Assembly: GCF_019320115.1 (NCBI RefSeq)
Contig: NC_089589.1
Location: 18,725,641 to 18,789,640 of the forward strand
Reading direction: 5' to 3'
Length of the DNA stretch: 64,000 nucleotides
Source: Miscanthus floridulus
Lineage: Eukaryota > Streptophyta > Magnoliopsida > Poales > Poaceae
Each line of letters begins with the position of its first letter. The first letter of the stretch is position 1. Below are positions 12,769-25,913 of this stretch, one piece after another. A model generated the notes under the pieces. The model did not search any database, was not told where the DNA came from, and worked only from the letters and a program-made list of their open reading frames with translations. A program made the translations under genes and the position numbers.

Positions 12769-12944
12769 GTGCTTGATAGTGGGTGTACTCAACACATGCC
12801 CGGTGATACAAGGATGTTCAATTCAATTAACACAAGTGGCAATGATGGATTTGATAGTATCACATTTAGTTACAATGGCAAAGGCAAGGTCAAAGGGCTT
12901 GATAAGATTGCTATATCAAATGACATGAGCATATCCAATGTGTT
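12769..12944 (+). pseudogene. Copia aspartic protease, N-terminal part, cut by the nested element
   Basis: The frame reads VLDSGCTQHM with the catalytic DSG at about 12775-12783, followed by the usual sequence up to SISNV, where the nested LTR element interrupts at 12945. The frame resumes at 21750 with the VESLNFYLL stretch that normally follows. In Copia elements this domain cleaves the Gag-Pol polyprotein. It is preceded by a frame break (12682-12769), so it is not in frame with gag here. Confidence 0.85.
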
Positions 12945-15900
12945 TGTCACACCCCAAAATTTCTTATTTTGGGTTGTGCAAAGAAAACACTAAATAGAAT
13001 AAATGGTTAAATATGTGTATAAAACTCGACAAGATCAATTTAAGTTTTTACCAATTTAGATACAGAAAAGTGTGGTTTTCCATATTTTCTAAATTAATTT
13101 GACGGGCTTTTGGATGATGTGATGCTTGCTCGTTGTTTAATTTTGTGTAATGAGTGAGTAAAGTTTTCAAAACGCACTTAGTAAGTCGTTTATCTGTCCC
13201 TGGCTCGTCTCAATCTTTTACTATAATCAAATTCTTGCTTTCTCGATCCAAATAATTTCATTCGGAGTTTCTCAAGATCCTCTTCTTCTGCTCCAAATCA
13301 TTCCTTTGAGTTCATCATCCATCTACATATCTCTAAAAACTTTCCAGAAATTATTTCAGCTTTTTCTGAAACTTTTTCTCCCTTTTCTACGACCATAATT
13401 TAATTTTTGGATGCTCCAAAATTATCTTATCATGAGCTCCAAATATTTTATTTTAGTTCTTCGTCCTTTAATCTGTCTCCAGGATTCTTCCAAGGATTTT
13501 TCTAAGCTTCGGAGCATTTTTCGTGATATAAATGATAATTCTAGACTTTCTAGAATTATTTTTATTTCATGATATTGATTAATTTCGAAATTTGGAAAAT
13601 GCATGCCCAATTTTCCATAGTCCCTCGAAGTCCGTGTGCAATAATCCTATTAAATCCTAAATGCACATGTCTTTATTTACTAATGGACTTTAATATTTAT
13701 TTAGGCCCATTAGTGCAGGTGGATGGCGCAACGTCAATTAGTATCATATCGCTAGTGGACGTGAAGGTGGGGAGTTTTTCTCTCTATATATATGTACCAA
13801 CCCCTTGGGCAAATCACACCAAAACTACTGTAATAGAGAGCCTCTAGTTTGAGAAATCTCTCGTGTAGTAAATTAGATTTTTCTCCTCCTTCTCTGGTCG
13901 TCGCCGTCACCGATCTCAGCTCTGCGTTTCTGCCCATCCATCAGAGTTTCGCCGCATGCCACCATCGCCTCGTTACTTCTCGAGCGTCCTAGCCACGCCG
14001 TGAGGAGCGAGCTGCTGCAACGCTGTCTCACGCCAGAGAAGGCCATCGTGCATGTGAGCAACGGATCGAGAGCAAGCCTTCATGCATGCGAGGAAGACAA
14101 CCAAGTTGTCGCCGTTTTGCACATGCACGTACAAGTCAGCGATTAAGCGCTACAAAGCCAGCAGAGTAGGTGCACAATCCATCCTGCACGTCGATCTCCT
14201 ATATCCCTTCGATCTATTTATTTTTATGCTTAATCGTGTTCCTTCCTTTTGTCAATCAACTTCACTCCATCTCATGCAGCTGCAAATCGATCGCCCTATC
14301 CTTGCTACTAGCAAGCTACATCGTGCAGCATGCAAACGAGCACCCTGATGAATAGTTGAAGGTCAGCCGCTCCATGCATTGATTCCTTTGCCCATGATGA
14401 TAATCATCTTTATCTTTAATCTATCGTTTGAACGTGAAGTACCAAAAATATCATTCTTGGCAAACAATCCTTTCTAAACCTTAAACTCTTGATATCTTTA
14501 TCGTTTAGCTCCGATTTAGTTTGTTCTTGTTGCGTTAAGCTCGCGTCGATGTAATCGATAATTTAGCAGCGAAGTTGATCATGCCACATGTTTCACTGTT
14601 TATAGATAAATATTAATTAATTTGATTAATGTACAGGCAATGAGTTTTCGAATTTAAAAACAATATAGGTGTCACACTTCGACATTTTATATGCAAATAT
14701 TTATATGGTTTAATTAATTACAATCACCAATGTGTTTTTTATATTATAATAATTTCTTTAGCTTGAATCCACACCACATGCGGTTCGAGTAGGTGCTCTC
14801 TTTTATTTTGGCAAAGATAAAATCTAACTTGAATTATACTATAATATACGTTAGTAAAATATGGCTAGTTTAACTCAGCTTTCAAAATAAAATGTGATTT
14901 TGTGTAATCTGGATTAATATACTTCACATGGTTTTGCTCAATTAAAATATATCAAGCGTGTAGTTGTTCTTTTCCTTTTATAATATAAAACTCCCGATAG
15001 TCGTTTCTTTTCAACCGCAGCTCCGTTTTTCGGTGTCTCTTGTGATCTCGTGACCGTAGAATTAGCTCTCTTTGAGGAAGCATATAAGGCAAGTATAGCA
15101 TGGGATCATCCTTGTTGTCCTATTCACTTTAATAACTTAATCATATGCATGTCTCTACCTTGGCAACCATAGTCATTTTCCTAGCTATTTGATATCTTGG
15201 ATTCCTTGTCGCCTATGGGGTATTGCATTGGATAGTGTGATGCTAGTGCTTAACTGAAACTATGATCTTATAACTTGACTAATGCTATATGCAATAAACA
15301 TTAAAAATGTTTTTTAGCAACATGGCTCAAGAGGGCTAGAGCATTGGGCTATTATTATGGTGCTCTAGATTTTTCTTCCTAAGGACTTATCTGTAAGTGG
15401 TCAACCGGGACTTACAGTACAACCATGAGTGCTACATGGCTCTGGCTTTAGTCAAGTATGAGGACATTTTCTAACTTGTTAGTCGTTACCTTTATGGCGT
15501 AAGAGGAGTGTGTTCCGGGTTGGGTGTAGTGTGGCCTCTGTCCTTGTGTGTATAGCCTGCATGGAATGTGCCATCGGGAAGGGGAGTTCTACATTCGCAG
15601 GGCATAGAAACCTAGCGGCCCTGACTTGTTAGACGAACCTTTGAAAGACTTTATAGTGAACCCTGCCGACCTTCCTTGGTAGTGGGTCAAGAGGCTCGCG
15701 ACCTCGGGCGAAAGGGTAAATCACGACTCATGGTGAAAGTGTACAACCTCTGTAGAGTGTAAAACTGGTATATCAGCCGTGCTCACGGTCACGAGCGGCC
15801 TTGGAACTCTTACAGAATAGATGATCACTAATGATAATTTGTTTATGCTATTCATTATTCATGTTTACCTAATCATGTGTTTATGTGGGCTTGTGCTGAA

Positions 15901-16351
15901 CTTATGATAAACTCGTTACTACTCAATCGCTTAAAATTATGACTCACTAAAAGCTAACCGCAGTAAACCAGTGTCAACCTTTTGAGCCTCATGAACCCCA
16001 TGTTATATTTGCTGAGTACGACATGTGCTCACCCTTGCTATTTCCCCGCACCGCCAGACTTTAGAAAAGTTGCTCCGAAGATTGATGGAGTTACGGAGGA
16101 GTTTCCAGAAGACTAGTAGAAGTGCTAGGCATATGTTACCCCTAGTCAGCCGTCCCTGTAAAGAATAGAGCCTGAAGATTAGCTACCATTCCACGATACT
16201 CTGATGTAAGTATTAAATATGAGTATATTTTGTTATATAATAAAGCATTGTCTCTTGATACTATTGTAAATTTGTCGCTATATGTGTGATTTGACTTCCT
16301 GAGCACACATATAGTTAGTACTCAGTTTTGTCTTTAAAACTGGGTGTGACA
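12945..16351 (+). repeat. 5' LTR of the nested element (3407 bp)
   Basis: It starts with a terminal hairpin: CACACCCCAAAA pairs with TTTTGGGTTGTG within 12949-12980. A TATA box (TCTATATATATG) lies at about 13783-13794, so U3 is about 0.85 kb and most of the LTR is transcribed R/U5. Relative to the 3' LTR it lacks about 160 bp that lie at roughly 20308-20467, with a short shared 'ttt' at the junction near 15074. Confidence 0.9.
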
Positions 16352-18180
16352 GATTGGTATCAGAGCGGTGTTGACTGTAGGACGTATGCCTAGTAGCACT
16401 GGTCGATTTGCAAAAGCTTATTTTGCTATAAAACTATTTTCTACCTCCTTGACCATTGATTTGACTATTTCTCATCCTTGTGATATTGTCACTACTCGAT
16501 AGCTTCCTTTGAGCTATTGCTTCTTATCTCCTGGTTTTTTTACTTCATTGGTTACTAAAGTTTTCTGTCTTCACCTTGTTCAAATTCGTGATGACCTTTC
16601 ATCTTCTATAACCCATTCTTTTAGTCTGCCCACCAGTTGAACAGAAGCACGTGTAGAGACGATGCTATGTTGTGATGCATGCTTGACTTGTTTGATGTGT
16701 TGATTGTGTGCCGTCTCCATTCCTGTGTTCCGAAGAAGGCCCCGAAGGTAAAGTTTGAAGTCAAGCAAGGCCCTTGTTAAGTGGGATAGCGTCGGCTGCC
16801 AACAACAGTAAGTCCTGAGTATCTCAAGTGACGAGGCACGAAGAACTGGAGATCAAATTTTATCTTTCTTGTCATCTTTTGGCTATCCTCGATCCATGTC
16901 TTATATCTCACCAACACAAATCAAAGAAGCATGAAGACTTGAAGATTAGTCTTATCCATCTCCCTAGTCTCTCTGAATCTCGTTTCTACCTTATCCTGTC
17001 TTTTCAGAGCAGACTGTCTTCCTCAGCTTATGCCTTTGTTTCTGGGTACCCAAAAATCATGGAAAAATTCTGGACAATAGTAGACTTCAACATCTTTCTC
17101 TGACCGTAAGAACCGCCCTTATAGCTATTATGGTTTGGGAGTTAAGAAAATCACAAGGCGACGTGTCTATGCTGTCAGCAACCTGGAACAGATTCTGTTG
17201 TGCACTGTTTTTGTCTACCTTAACTGTAGAATATGGAAAAGTGTTCTATAAGAAAGTTGTAGAGGATTTCATAAGCTTTCTAACAGTATAAACTACAACT
17301 TTATTGGATCAAAATAATGAGAGTTACGGCTGTTTTACCACACTGCTATTTTCTGCTCGCAAGGAATTGCAGGTGACTTGTTCTTACTTATGCACATGAG
17401 TTTCTCTTGTATTTCAGAAGGTCATTATGATGGTTAACTTACCCAGGAAAAGATGCAAGTAACTTTGGTGTCTCCTAGTTGATATTTTCTTAAGGGGATA
17501 GCCATGTTGTGGAAGTTGCAAGATGAAGGTCTCATATATTCTAGAGCTTCAGTTGGAAGTATCAGTCATTCTTATGGTTGAGAAGTCACTATCAAGCACA
17601 AGTATCCTTTGCTCAGGATTGGTAACTTGTTGGTTCATTTACAAGGAGCTCATGTATTCATCAAGATTGATCTTCAATTCAAGATATCATCAGTTGAGAG
17701 TTCGGTCTTCGGCATACCCAAGACAGGTCGGCATTGATGACATAGGAAGGAGATATTGGAAATCTACAGTTGGTTCTACAGAAGACCTCATTGTGACACC
17801 AAGATTGGCAAGTGAGTTTTGATTGAAGGAAGTTCTCTTCTTGGGTATGATATCTCAAATGGTGGAATTATGGAGGAGAGCTCAAGAAAGATGTGTTGAG
17901 TTGGAACCCACCGAAAGAATGTAAGTGAGACTCAGAGTTTCATGAGAATGATAAGCCACTATTCGAGATTCACGGGTTGCATTATAATCATGGACGTAAG
18001 AGTGACATCTATCTGGATCATAAGAACCTAAAGGACACCTTCACAAAGTTAGTTTTGAGCTTGTGGCATCATCCTTGGATAAGAGTTGATCAGGGAAGAA
18101 TGAAGACTTGAAGATCAACTTTATCTTTCTCCCTAGTCTCTTCAAATCTTGGGAAGAGATTCCTGTTAAGTGGGGTAGTT
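16352..18180 (+). pseudogene. Interior of the nested element: primer site and relic Gypsy reverse transcriptase/RNase H
   Basis: A primer site TGGTATCAGAGC begins at 16355 just after the 5' LTR. From about 17640 short pieces of a Ty3/Gypsy pol appear in shifting frames: a KIDL-like and YHQLRVRSS-like RT piece (about 17670-17710), an FLG-like piece (about 17840), a SWNPP-like piece (about 17905), and an RNase H-like YLDHKNLK piece (about 18015-18040). No frame is intact and no integrase or protease is visible. A block at about 16925-16985 recurs at 18103-18160, and 'tgttaagtggg' occurs both at about 16773 and just before the 3' LTR, as if two element 3' ends were joined. Polypurine-like GTGGGGTAG precedes the 3' LTR. 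Confidence 0.6.
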
Positions 18181-21100
18181 TGTCACACCCCAAAATTTCT
18201 TATTTTGGGTTGTGCATAGAAAACACTAAATAGAATAAATGGTTAAATATTTGTATAAAACTCGACAAGATCAATTTAAGTTTTTACCAATTTAGATACA
18301 GAAAAGTGTGGTTTTCTAAATTTTCTAAATTAATTTGACGGGCTTTTGGATGATGTGATGCTTGCTCGTTGTTTGATTTTGTGTCATGAGTGAGTAAAGT
18401 TTTCAAAACGCACTTAGTAAGTCGTTTATCTGTCCCTGGCTCGTCTCTATCTTTTCCTATAATCAAATTCTTGCTTTCTCAATCCAAATAATTTCATTCG
18501 GAGTTTCTCAAGATCCTCTTCTTCTGCTCCAAATCATTCCTTTGAGATCATCATCCATCTACATATCTCTAAAAACTTTCCGGAAATTATTTCAGCTTTT
18601 TCTTAAACTTTTCTCCCTTTTCTACGACCATAATTTAATTTTTAGATGCTCCAAAATTATCTTATCATGAGCTCCAAATATTTTATTTGAGTTCTTCATC
18701 CTTTAATCTGTCTCCAGGATTTTTCAGGGATTTTTCTAAGCTTTGGAGCATTTTTCGTGATATAAATGGTAATTCTAGACTTTCTAGAATTATTTTTATT
18801 TCATGATATTGATTAATTTCGAAATTTGGAAAATGCATGCCCAATTTTCCATAGTCCCTTGGAGTCCATGTGCAATAATCCTAATAAATCCTAAAGGCAC
18901 ATGGCTTTATGTACTAATGGGCTTTAATGTTTATTTAGGCCCATTAGTGCAGGTGGATGGTGCAACGTAATTTAGTACCGTATCGCTAGTTGAAGTGAAG
19001 GTGGGGAGTTTTTCTCTCTCTATATATGTACCAATCCATTGGACAAAGCACACCAAAACTACCGTAATAAAGAGCCCCTAGTTTGAAAAATCTCTCGTGT
19101 AGTAAATTATATTTTTCTCCTCCTTCTCTGGTCGCCGCCGTCACCGATCTCAGCTCTGCGTTTCTGCCCATCCATCAGAGCTTCGCCGCATGCCACCATC
19201 GCCTCGTTACTTCTCGAACGTCCCAGCCACGTCGTGAGGAGCGAGCTACCGCAACACTGTCTCACACCAGAGGAGGCCATCGTGCATGTGAGCAACGGAT
19301 CGAGAGCAAGCCTTCATGCATGCGAGGAAGACCACCAAGTTGTCGCCGTTTTGCACATGCACGTACAAGTGAGCGATTAAGCGCTACAAAGCCAGCAGAG
19401 TAGGTGCACAATCCATCATGTACGTCGATCTCCTATATCCCTTCGATCTATTTATTTTTATGCTTAATCGTGTTCCTTCCTTTTGTCAATCAACTTCACT
19501 CCATCTCATGCAGCTGCAAATCGATCGCCCTGTTCTTGCTACTAGCAAGCTACATCGTGCAGCATGCAAACGAGCACCCTGATGAATAGTTGAAGGTCAG
19601 CCGCTCCATGCATTGATTCCTTTGCCCAGATGATAATCATCTTTATCCTTAATCTATCGTTTGAACGTGAAGTACCAAAAATATCATTCTTGCCAAATAA
19701 TCCTTTCTAAACCTTAAACTCTTGATATCTTTATCGTTTAGCTTCGATTTAGTTTGTTCTTGTTGCGTTAAGCTCGCGTCGATGTAATCGATAATTTAGC
19801 AGCGAAGTTGATCATGCCACATGTTTCACTGTTTATAGATAAATATTAATTAATTTGATTAATGTACAGGCAATGAGTTTTCGAATTTAAAAACAATATA
19901 GGTGTCACACTTCGACATTTTATATGCAAATATTTATATGGTTTAATTAATTACAATCACCAATGTGTTTTTTATATTATAATAATTTCTTTAGCTTGAA
20001 TCCACACCACATGCGGTTCGAGTAGGTGCTCTCTTTTATTTTGGCAAAGATAAAATCTAACTTGAATTATACTATAATATACGTTAGTAAAATATGGCTA
20101 GTTTAACTCAGCTTTCAAAATAAAATGTGATTTTGTGTAATCTGGATTAATATACTTCACATGGTTTTGCTCAATTAAAATATATCAAGCTTGTAGTTGT
20201 TCTTTTCCTTTTATAATATAAAACTCCCGATAGTCGTTTCTTTTCAACCGCAGCTCCGTTTTTCGGTGTCTCTTGTGATCTCGTGACCGTAGAATTAGCT
20301 CTCTTTTAGTACGTTGTTTTGTATCATGTGGTGTACTGTTCTTAGTTGCTTTTATTATTGTTTGTATGTTTGCCTATGCGTGGTGCTTGCTACGAGTAGA
20401 ACGAGAACCGGTTGTGAGCGCTGAAGATCAGAAGATGATGACCAGGAGCAAAGTATGAGAAAGTTTGAGGAAGCATATAAGGCAAGTATAGCATGGGATC
20501 ATCCTTGTTGTCCTATTCACTTTAATAACTTAATTATATGCATGTGTCTACCTTGGCAATCGCAGTAATTTTCCTAGCCATTTGATATCTTGGATTTCTT
20601 GTCACCTATGGGGTATTGCATTGGGTAGTGTGATGCTAGTGCTTAACTAAAACTATGATCTTGTAACTTGACTAACGGTATATGCAATAAATATTAAAAG
20701 ATACTTTTTAGCAACATGGCTCAAGAGGACTAGAGCATTGGGCTGTTATTATGGTGCTCTAGATTTCTCTTCCTAAGGACTTATCTGTAAGTGGTCAACC
20801 GGGACTTACAGTACAACCATGAGTGCTACATAGCTCTGGCTTTAGTCAAGTATGAGGACATTTTCTAGCTTGTTAGTGGTTACCTTTATGGTGCAAGAGG
20901 GGTGTGTTCCGGGTTGGGTGTAGTGCGGCCTCTGTCCTTGTGTGTATAGCCTACGCGGAATGTGCCATCGGGAAGGGGAGCTCTACATTCACAGGGCACA
21001 GAAACCTAGCGGCCCTGACTTGTTAGACAAACCTTTGAAAGACTTTATAGTGAACCCTGCTGACCTTCCTTGGTAGTGGGTCAAGAGGCTCGCGACCTCG

Positions 21101-21744
21101 AGCGAAAGGGTAAGTTACGACTCATGGTGAAAGTGTACAACCTCTGCAGAGTGTAAAACTGGTATATCAGCTGTGCTCACGGTCACGAGCGGCCTTAGAA
21201 CTCTTACATAATAGATGATCACTAATGATAATTTGTTTATGCTATTCATTATTCATGTTTACCTAATCATGTGTTTATGTGGGCTTATGATGAACTTATG
21301 ATAAACTCGTTGCTACTCAATCGCTTAAAATTATGACTCACTAAAAGCTAACCGCAGTAAACCAGTGTCAACCTTTTGAGCCTCATGAACCCCATGTTAT
21401 ATTTGCTGAGTACGACATGTTCTCACCCTTGCTATTTCCCCACACCCCAGACTTTAGAAAAGTTGCTCCAATGATTGATGGAGTTACGGAGGAGTTTCTA
21501 GAAGACTGATAGAAGTGCTAGGCATATGTTATCCTCAGCCAGCCGTCCCTGTGACGAATGGAGCCTGAAGATTAGCTACCATTCCATGATACTCTGATAT
21601 AAGTATTAAATATGAGTATATTTCATTATACAATAAAGCATTGTCTCTTGATACTATTGTAAATTTGTCGCTATATGTATGATTTGACTTCCTGGGCACA
21701 CATATAGTTAGTACTCAGTTTTGTCTTTAAAACTCGGTGTGACA
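18181..21744 (+). repeat. 3' LTR of the nested element (3564 bp)
   Basis: It is colinear with 12945-16351 and ends GGTGTGACA at 21744, followed by the target duplication GTGTT. It retains a block of about 160 bp (about 20308-20467) absent from the 5' LTR. The TATA box is at about 19020. The block at about 21135-21190 is shared in modified form with the unrelated LTR near 3865-3925. Confidence 0.9.
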
Positions 21745-21749
21745 GTGTT

Positions 21750-23316
21750 GTTAGTTGAGAGCTTGAATTTCTATCTATTATTGGTAGCACAACTTTGTGA
21801 TCTTGGTTTCAAGTGCATCTTTGGGGTAGATGATGTTGAGATTATAAGTGTGGGTGGTTCGGATTTGATATTCAAAGGATTTAGATATGAGAACCTATAT
21901 CTAGTTGACTTCAATGCTAGTGAAATTCAATTATCAACTTGTTTGTTCACTAAGTCTAGCATGGGCTGGCTATGGCATAGAAGGCTTGGTCATGTTGGAA
22001 TGAAACAATTGAATAGATTGATTAAGCATGATTTGGTTAAGGGCTTGAAAGATGTGGTGTTTGAGAAGGATAGATTATGTAGCTCTTGTCAAGCCGAAAA
22101 ACAAGTTGGAAATACACACCCTAAGAAGAGCATGATGAGCACAAGTAGAGAGTTTGAATTGTTGCACATGGATCTATTTGGACCAACAACATATACAAGT
22201 ATTGGAGGCAACAAGTATGGCTTTGTGATAGTGGATGATTACTCAAGATACACGTGGGTCTTCTTTCTTGTTGACAAAATTGAAGTATTTAATATATTCA
22301 AGTCTTTTGTCAAGAGATGCCAAAATGAGTTTGATACAACAATCAAGAAAGTGAGAAGTGACAATGGAAGTGAGTTTAAGAACACAAGAATTGATGAGTT
22401 ATGTGATAATTTTGGAATTAGACATCAATTCTCAGCCAAGTACACTCCACAATCAAATGGCCTTGTTGAGAGGAAGAATAGAACATTGATTGATATGGTA
22501 AGGTCTATGCTTAGTGAGGACAATGTGAATGATTCATTTTGGGCCAAAGCTATCAACACGACTTGCTATTGTAGCAACCGACTCTATTGTTACCCTTTGA
22601 TGGAGAAGACACCATATGAGCTATTGAATGGAAGAAAGCCCAACATTGCATACTTTAGAGTGTTTGGTTGCAAATGTTATATCTTTAAGAAAGGCACTAG
22701 ATTGAGCAAATTTGAGAAGAAATGTGATGAAGGGTTCTTACTTGGTTACTCCACTACAAGCAAAGCATATATAGTTTGGAACCATACAACCAAGATAGTG
22801 GAAGAAGTGCATGATATTGAGTTTGATGAAACCAAAGGCTCTCAAGATGAAGAAGAAAATCTAGATGATGTGAGAGGCACTCAATTGATCAATGCAATGA
22901 AGTATATGGACATTGGTGATATAAGGCCTAGAGAGGTGATAGATGTGGAAGATGACAAATATCAAGTGATCCCTCCTCCAAATGTGCAAGTCAATGAAAA
23001 TCAAGCTAGTACAAGTGGAACTCATGATGAATCTCAAGTCCAACAAGTGCAAGATCAACAAGCTAGTTCATCTCAAACAAATGATCAATCACAAGTTCTC
23101 CAACCATTTCACATTACAAAAGATCATCCTTTGGATCAAATAGTGGGGGACATAAGAAGTGGTGTGCAAACAAGATCAAGATTGGCATCCTTTTGTGATC
23201 ATTATTTATTTGTGTCATCATTTGAACCAACCAAGATAGAAGATGCATTGATGGATGTTGATTGGGTGAATGCTATGTATGAAGAACTAAACAACTTCAC
23301 AAGGAACCAAGTTTGA
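21750..23316 (+). pseudogene. Copia integrase with pre-integrase zinc domain
   Basis: After the end of the protease the frame shows the HHCC zinc domain (WHRRLGH...CSSCQ, about 21975-22090) and the integrase core. The catalytic residues are present: Asp in HMDLFGP (about 22171), Asp in RSDNGSEF (about 22360), Glu in NGLVERKNR (about 22468). Integrase inserts the cDNA copy into host DNA. The C-terminal part is acidic and glutamine-rich. The frame ends at a TGA (23314-23316), whereas homologues run on into RT; the same frame continues after it. It is separated from its protease by the nested element. Confidence 0.9.
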
Positions 23317-24728
23317 AAATTGGTAGAAAGGCCAAAGAATTACAATGTGATTGGTACCAAGTGGGTGTTTAGAAACAAGCAAGATTAAGATGGGATAGTG
23401 ATAAGGAACAAAGCAAGATTGGTAGCACAAGGCTATACACAAGTGGAAGGTCTTGACTTTGGAGAAACATATGCCCCAGTTGCAAGATTGGAAGCAATTA
23501 GAATCTTGCTAGCTTATGCTTGTGTCCACAACATCAAGCTCTATCAAATGGATGTGAAGAGTGCATTCTTGAATGGGTACATCAATGAGTTGGTATATGT
23601 TGAGCAACCCCCCGGATTTGAAGATGACAAAAAGCCCAACCATGTCTACAAGTTGAAGAAAGCATTATATGGTTTGAAGCAAGCTCCAAGGGCATGGTAT
23701 GAAAGATTAAGAGATTTCTTGCTATCAAAAGTCTTTAGAATGGGTAAAGTTGACACTACTCTCTTCACCAAGAAGATAGGCAAAAACTTGTTTGTGTTGC
23801 AAATCTATGTTGATGATATCATATTTGGATCAACCAATCAAGATTTTTGTGAAGAATTTGGAAATATGATGGCTAATGAGTTTGAGATGTCCATGATTGG
23901 AGAGCTTAGTTATTTCCTTGGTCTCCAAATCAAGCAAATGAAGAATGGTACTTTTATGAGTCAAGGGAAATACATCAAGGACATGACTAAGAAGTTTGGA
24001 TTGGAGGATGCAAAGGCAATACATACACCAATGGGGACAAATGGTCATTTGGACTTGGATACTAGTGGCAACATGGTGGATCAAAAGTTGTATCGATCAA
24101 TGATTGGAAGTCTACTTTATGTCACCGCATCAAGGCCGGATATCATGTTTAGTGTATGCATGTGTGCAAGATTTCAAGCATCACCAAGAGAGAGTCACTT
24201 GAAGGCAACAAAGAGAATATTGAGGTATTTGAAGCATACACAAAATGTTGGGTTGTGGTATCCCAAGGGGTCTAACTTTGAGTTGATTGGATATTTGGAC
24301 TCTGATTATGCGGGATGCAAAGTGAATAGAAAGAGCACATTGGGCACATGTCAATTGCTTGGAAGGTCACTTGTATCTTGGTTATCAAAGAAGCAAAATA
24401 GTGTTGCACCATCAACTGCCGAGGCCGAATACATATCCGCCGGTAGTTGTTATGTTCAATTACTTTGGATGAAGGCAACTTTGGATGCAAGTACAAACAA
24501 GTGCCATTGCTATGTGACAATGAGAGTGCCGTCAAGCTCACCAACAACCTAGTTCAACATTCAAGGACAAAGCACATTGATATCCATCATCATTTCATAA
24601 GGGATCATCAACAAAAGAGTGATATCTCAATTGAGAGTGTGGGCACCGATGATGAACTTGCTTATATTTTCACCAAGCCACTTGTGCTGATGCACCCCCA
24701 TTATATGAGAATAGGTTTTGCAAGCTAA
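23317..24728 (+). pseudogene. Copia reverse transcriptase and RNase H, broken
   Basis: The sequence continues the integrase frame through a second stop (TAA, 23386-23388). It then shows RT motifs in order: [11 protein letters not shown] (about 23470), the [10 protein letters not shown] block with the first catalytic Asp (about 23550), [12 protein letters not shown] (about 23670), and the YVDD active site (23806-23817). RNase H follows with DSDYAG (about 24299) and STAEAEY (about 24413). Near 24480 the frame shifts and the remaining RNase H reads in another frame to about 24680. After that a short foreign insert (24683-24710) changes the C-terminus. Confidence 0.9.
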
Positions 24729-25913
24729 GGAATGAATCGAACATGCTTGACTTCTCAAATATGTGTTGATGCACCCCCATTATATGACATGCCTCTCCTC
24801 CGACAAAGCAAAGGTAAAATTGAATGGAATATGCATTCATACTTTGCTAAGGACAAGTTTAGTGCATCTAATCATTCCTATGCTAATTAGGCTCATTCAT
24901 GAAAATTAAATGTATTTGATGCTTATATGGTACCACTATTGCTTCTATGCTTAATATGATATAGTGGTAGCATATGATATGTTTATGGGCTTGTAAACCT
25001 AGTGTTTAATCTAGAAAATGAGCTACATGTGTTTAACTCAACAATTGGAAAGATAACCATTGAAAGATGTGTGAAGAAGCTTGTCATTGGTTCAAACTGA
25101 GTTAAATATCTTATGCAAGTGATCTAGATTGAACCAAATGAACTAATGATCCTCACCTAGCTATATCCATCCCCATTGATTTCAAGATGACTAACTCAAC
25201 CTAACTAAAATTTGAGCCATACCTTTTATGGCAATTAATGACAAAGGGGAGAGATAGTCACAAAGATAGTAACAAAGGGGAGATAAAAGGAAAAAAACAA
25301 AGAAATGAGAATGAAAAATAGAAGGGGATCAATTAAAATTTGACCACACAAGTAGGGGGAGCAAGCTCATGAACTTGTATGTTTCATTTGAATGTGCATT
25401 TTCATATGATTGCTTGCATTGCACAAGTTTTAAATTCAATATACATGCTTGAGTGGTGTATGCTAGTATAGAACTTGATTGATGCTTTCAAAACTAGCAT
25501 GCATAGGTGGTAGCTAGATACATGTTGTCTTTCAAGTGGTACTAGAACATTGCTTCTAATGTTGATCTCATGAGGTATCTAGTGTCTTTGATGTATCTAG
25601 CTAACATGGTGCAAAGGATGGTGAAAATTTGCACTCTGATTGGTATCACTCTTCAAAGGTCCATTCTTTGCACCTTAACATCTTTTGGTAGCTATTACTC
25701 TCCCACAACTCCATTTCATGCACATGTGCAAGCTTTAAACCAAACACACTAGCACATATGTAGGGGGAGCTAATACTACCAAAATCAAATTTGTGGTGAT
25801 TGTTCAATCTTTAATTCATGAACAAATTGCTTGGGCAAGCAACTCAAATTCAAATCTTTATTGATTATATATCTTTGTGAAGGGTTGTCACCAATTACAA
25901 AAATGGAGGAGAT
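24729..25913 (+). other. Non-coding tail of the Copia element and polypurine tract
   Basis: There is no coding sequence. Two G-rich polypurine-like words (GTAGGGGGAGC at about 25352 and 25761) and the polypurine tract AAAATGGAGGAGAT just before the 3' LTR (about 25900-25913) are visible. Extra internal polypurine tracts in a long tail are usual for SIRE/Maximus-type Copia elements. Confidence 0.7.

Larger units (their letters stand above)
12945..21744 (+). mobile_element. Nested LTR retrotransposon, short interior with Gypsy pol scraps
   Basis: Both LTRs run TGTCACACCCC...GGTGTGACA. The 5-bp flanks are identical (GTGTT at 12940-12944 and 21745-21749), and removing the element rejoins the Copia protease frame, so the insertion borders are exact. 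The LTRs are 3407 and 3564 bp and highly alike over most of their length. The interior is only 1829 bp and lacks gag or any complete enzyme. It must have used proteins from another element to move, so I class it as a non-autonomous deletion derivative of a Ty3/Gypsy element. Confidence 0.92.
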
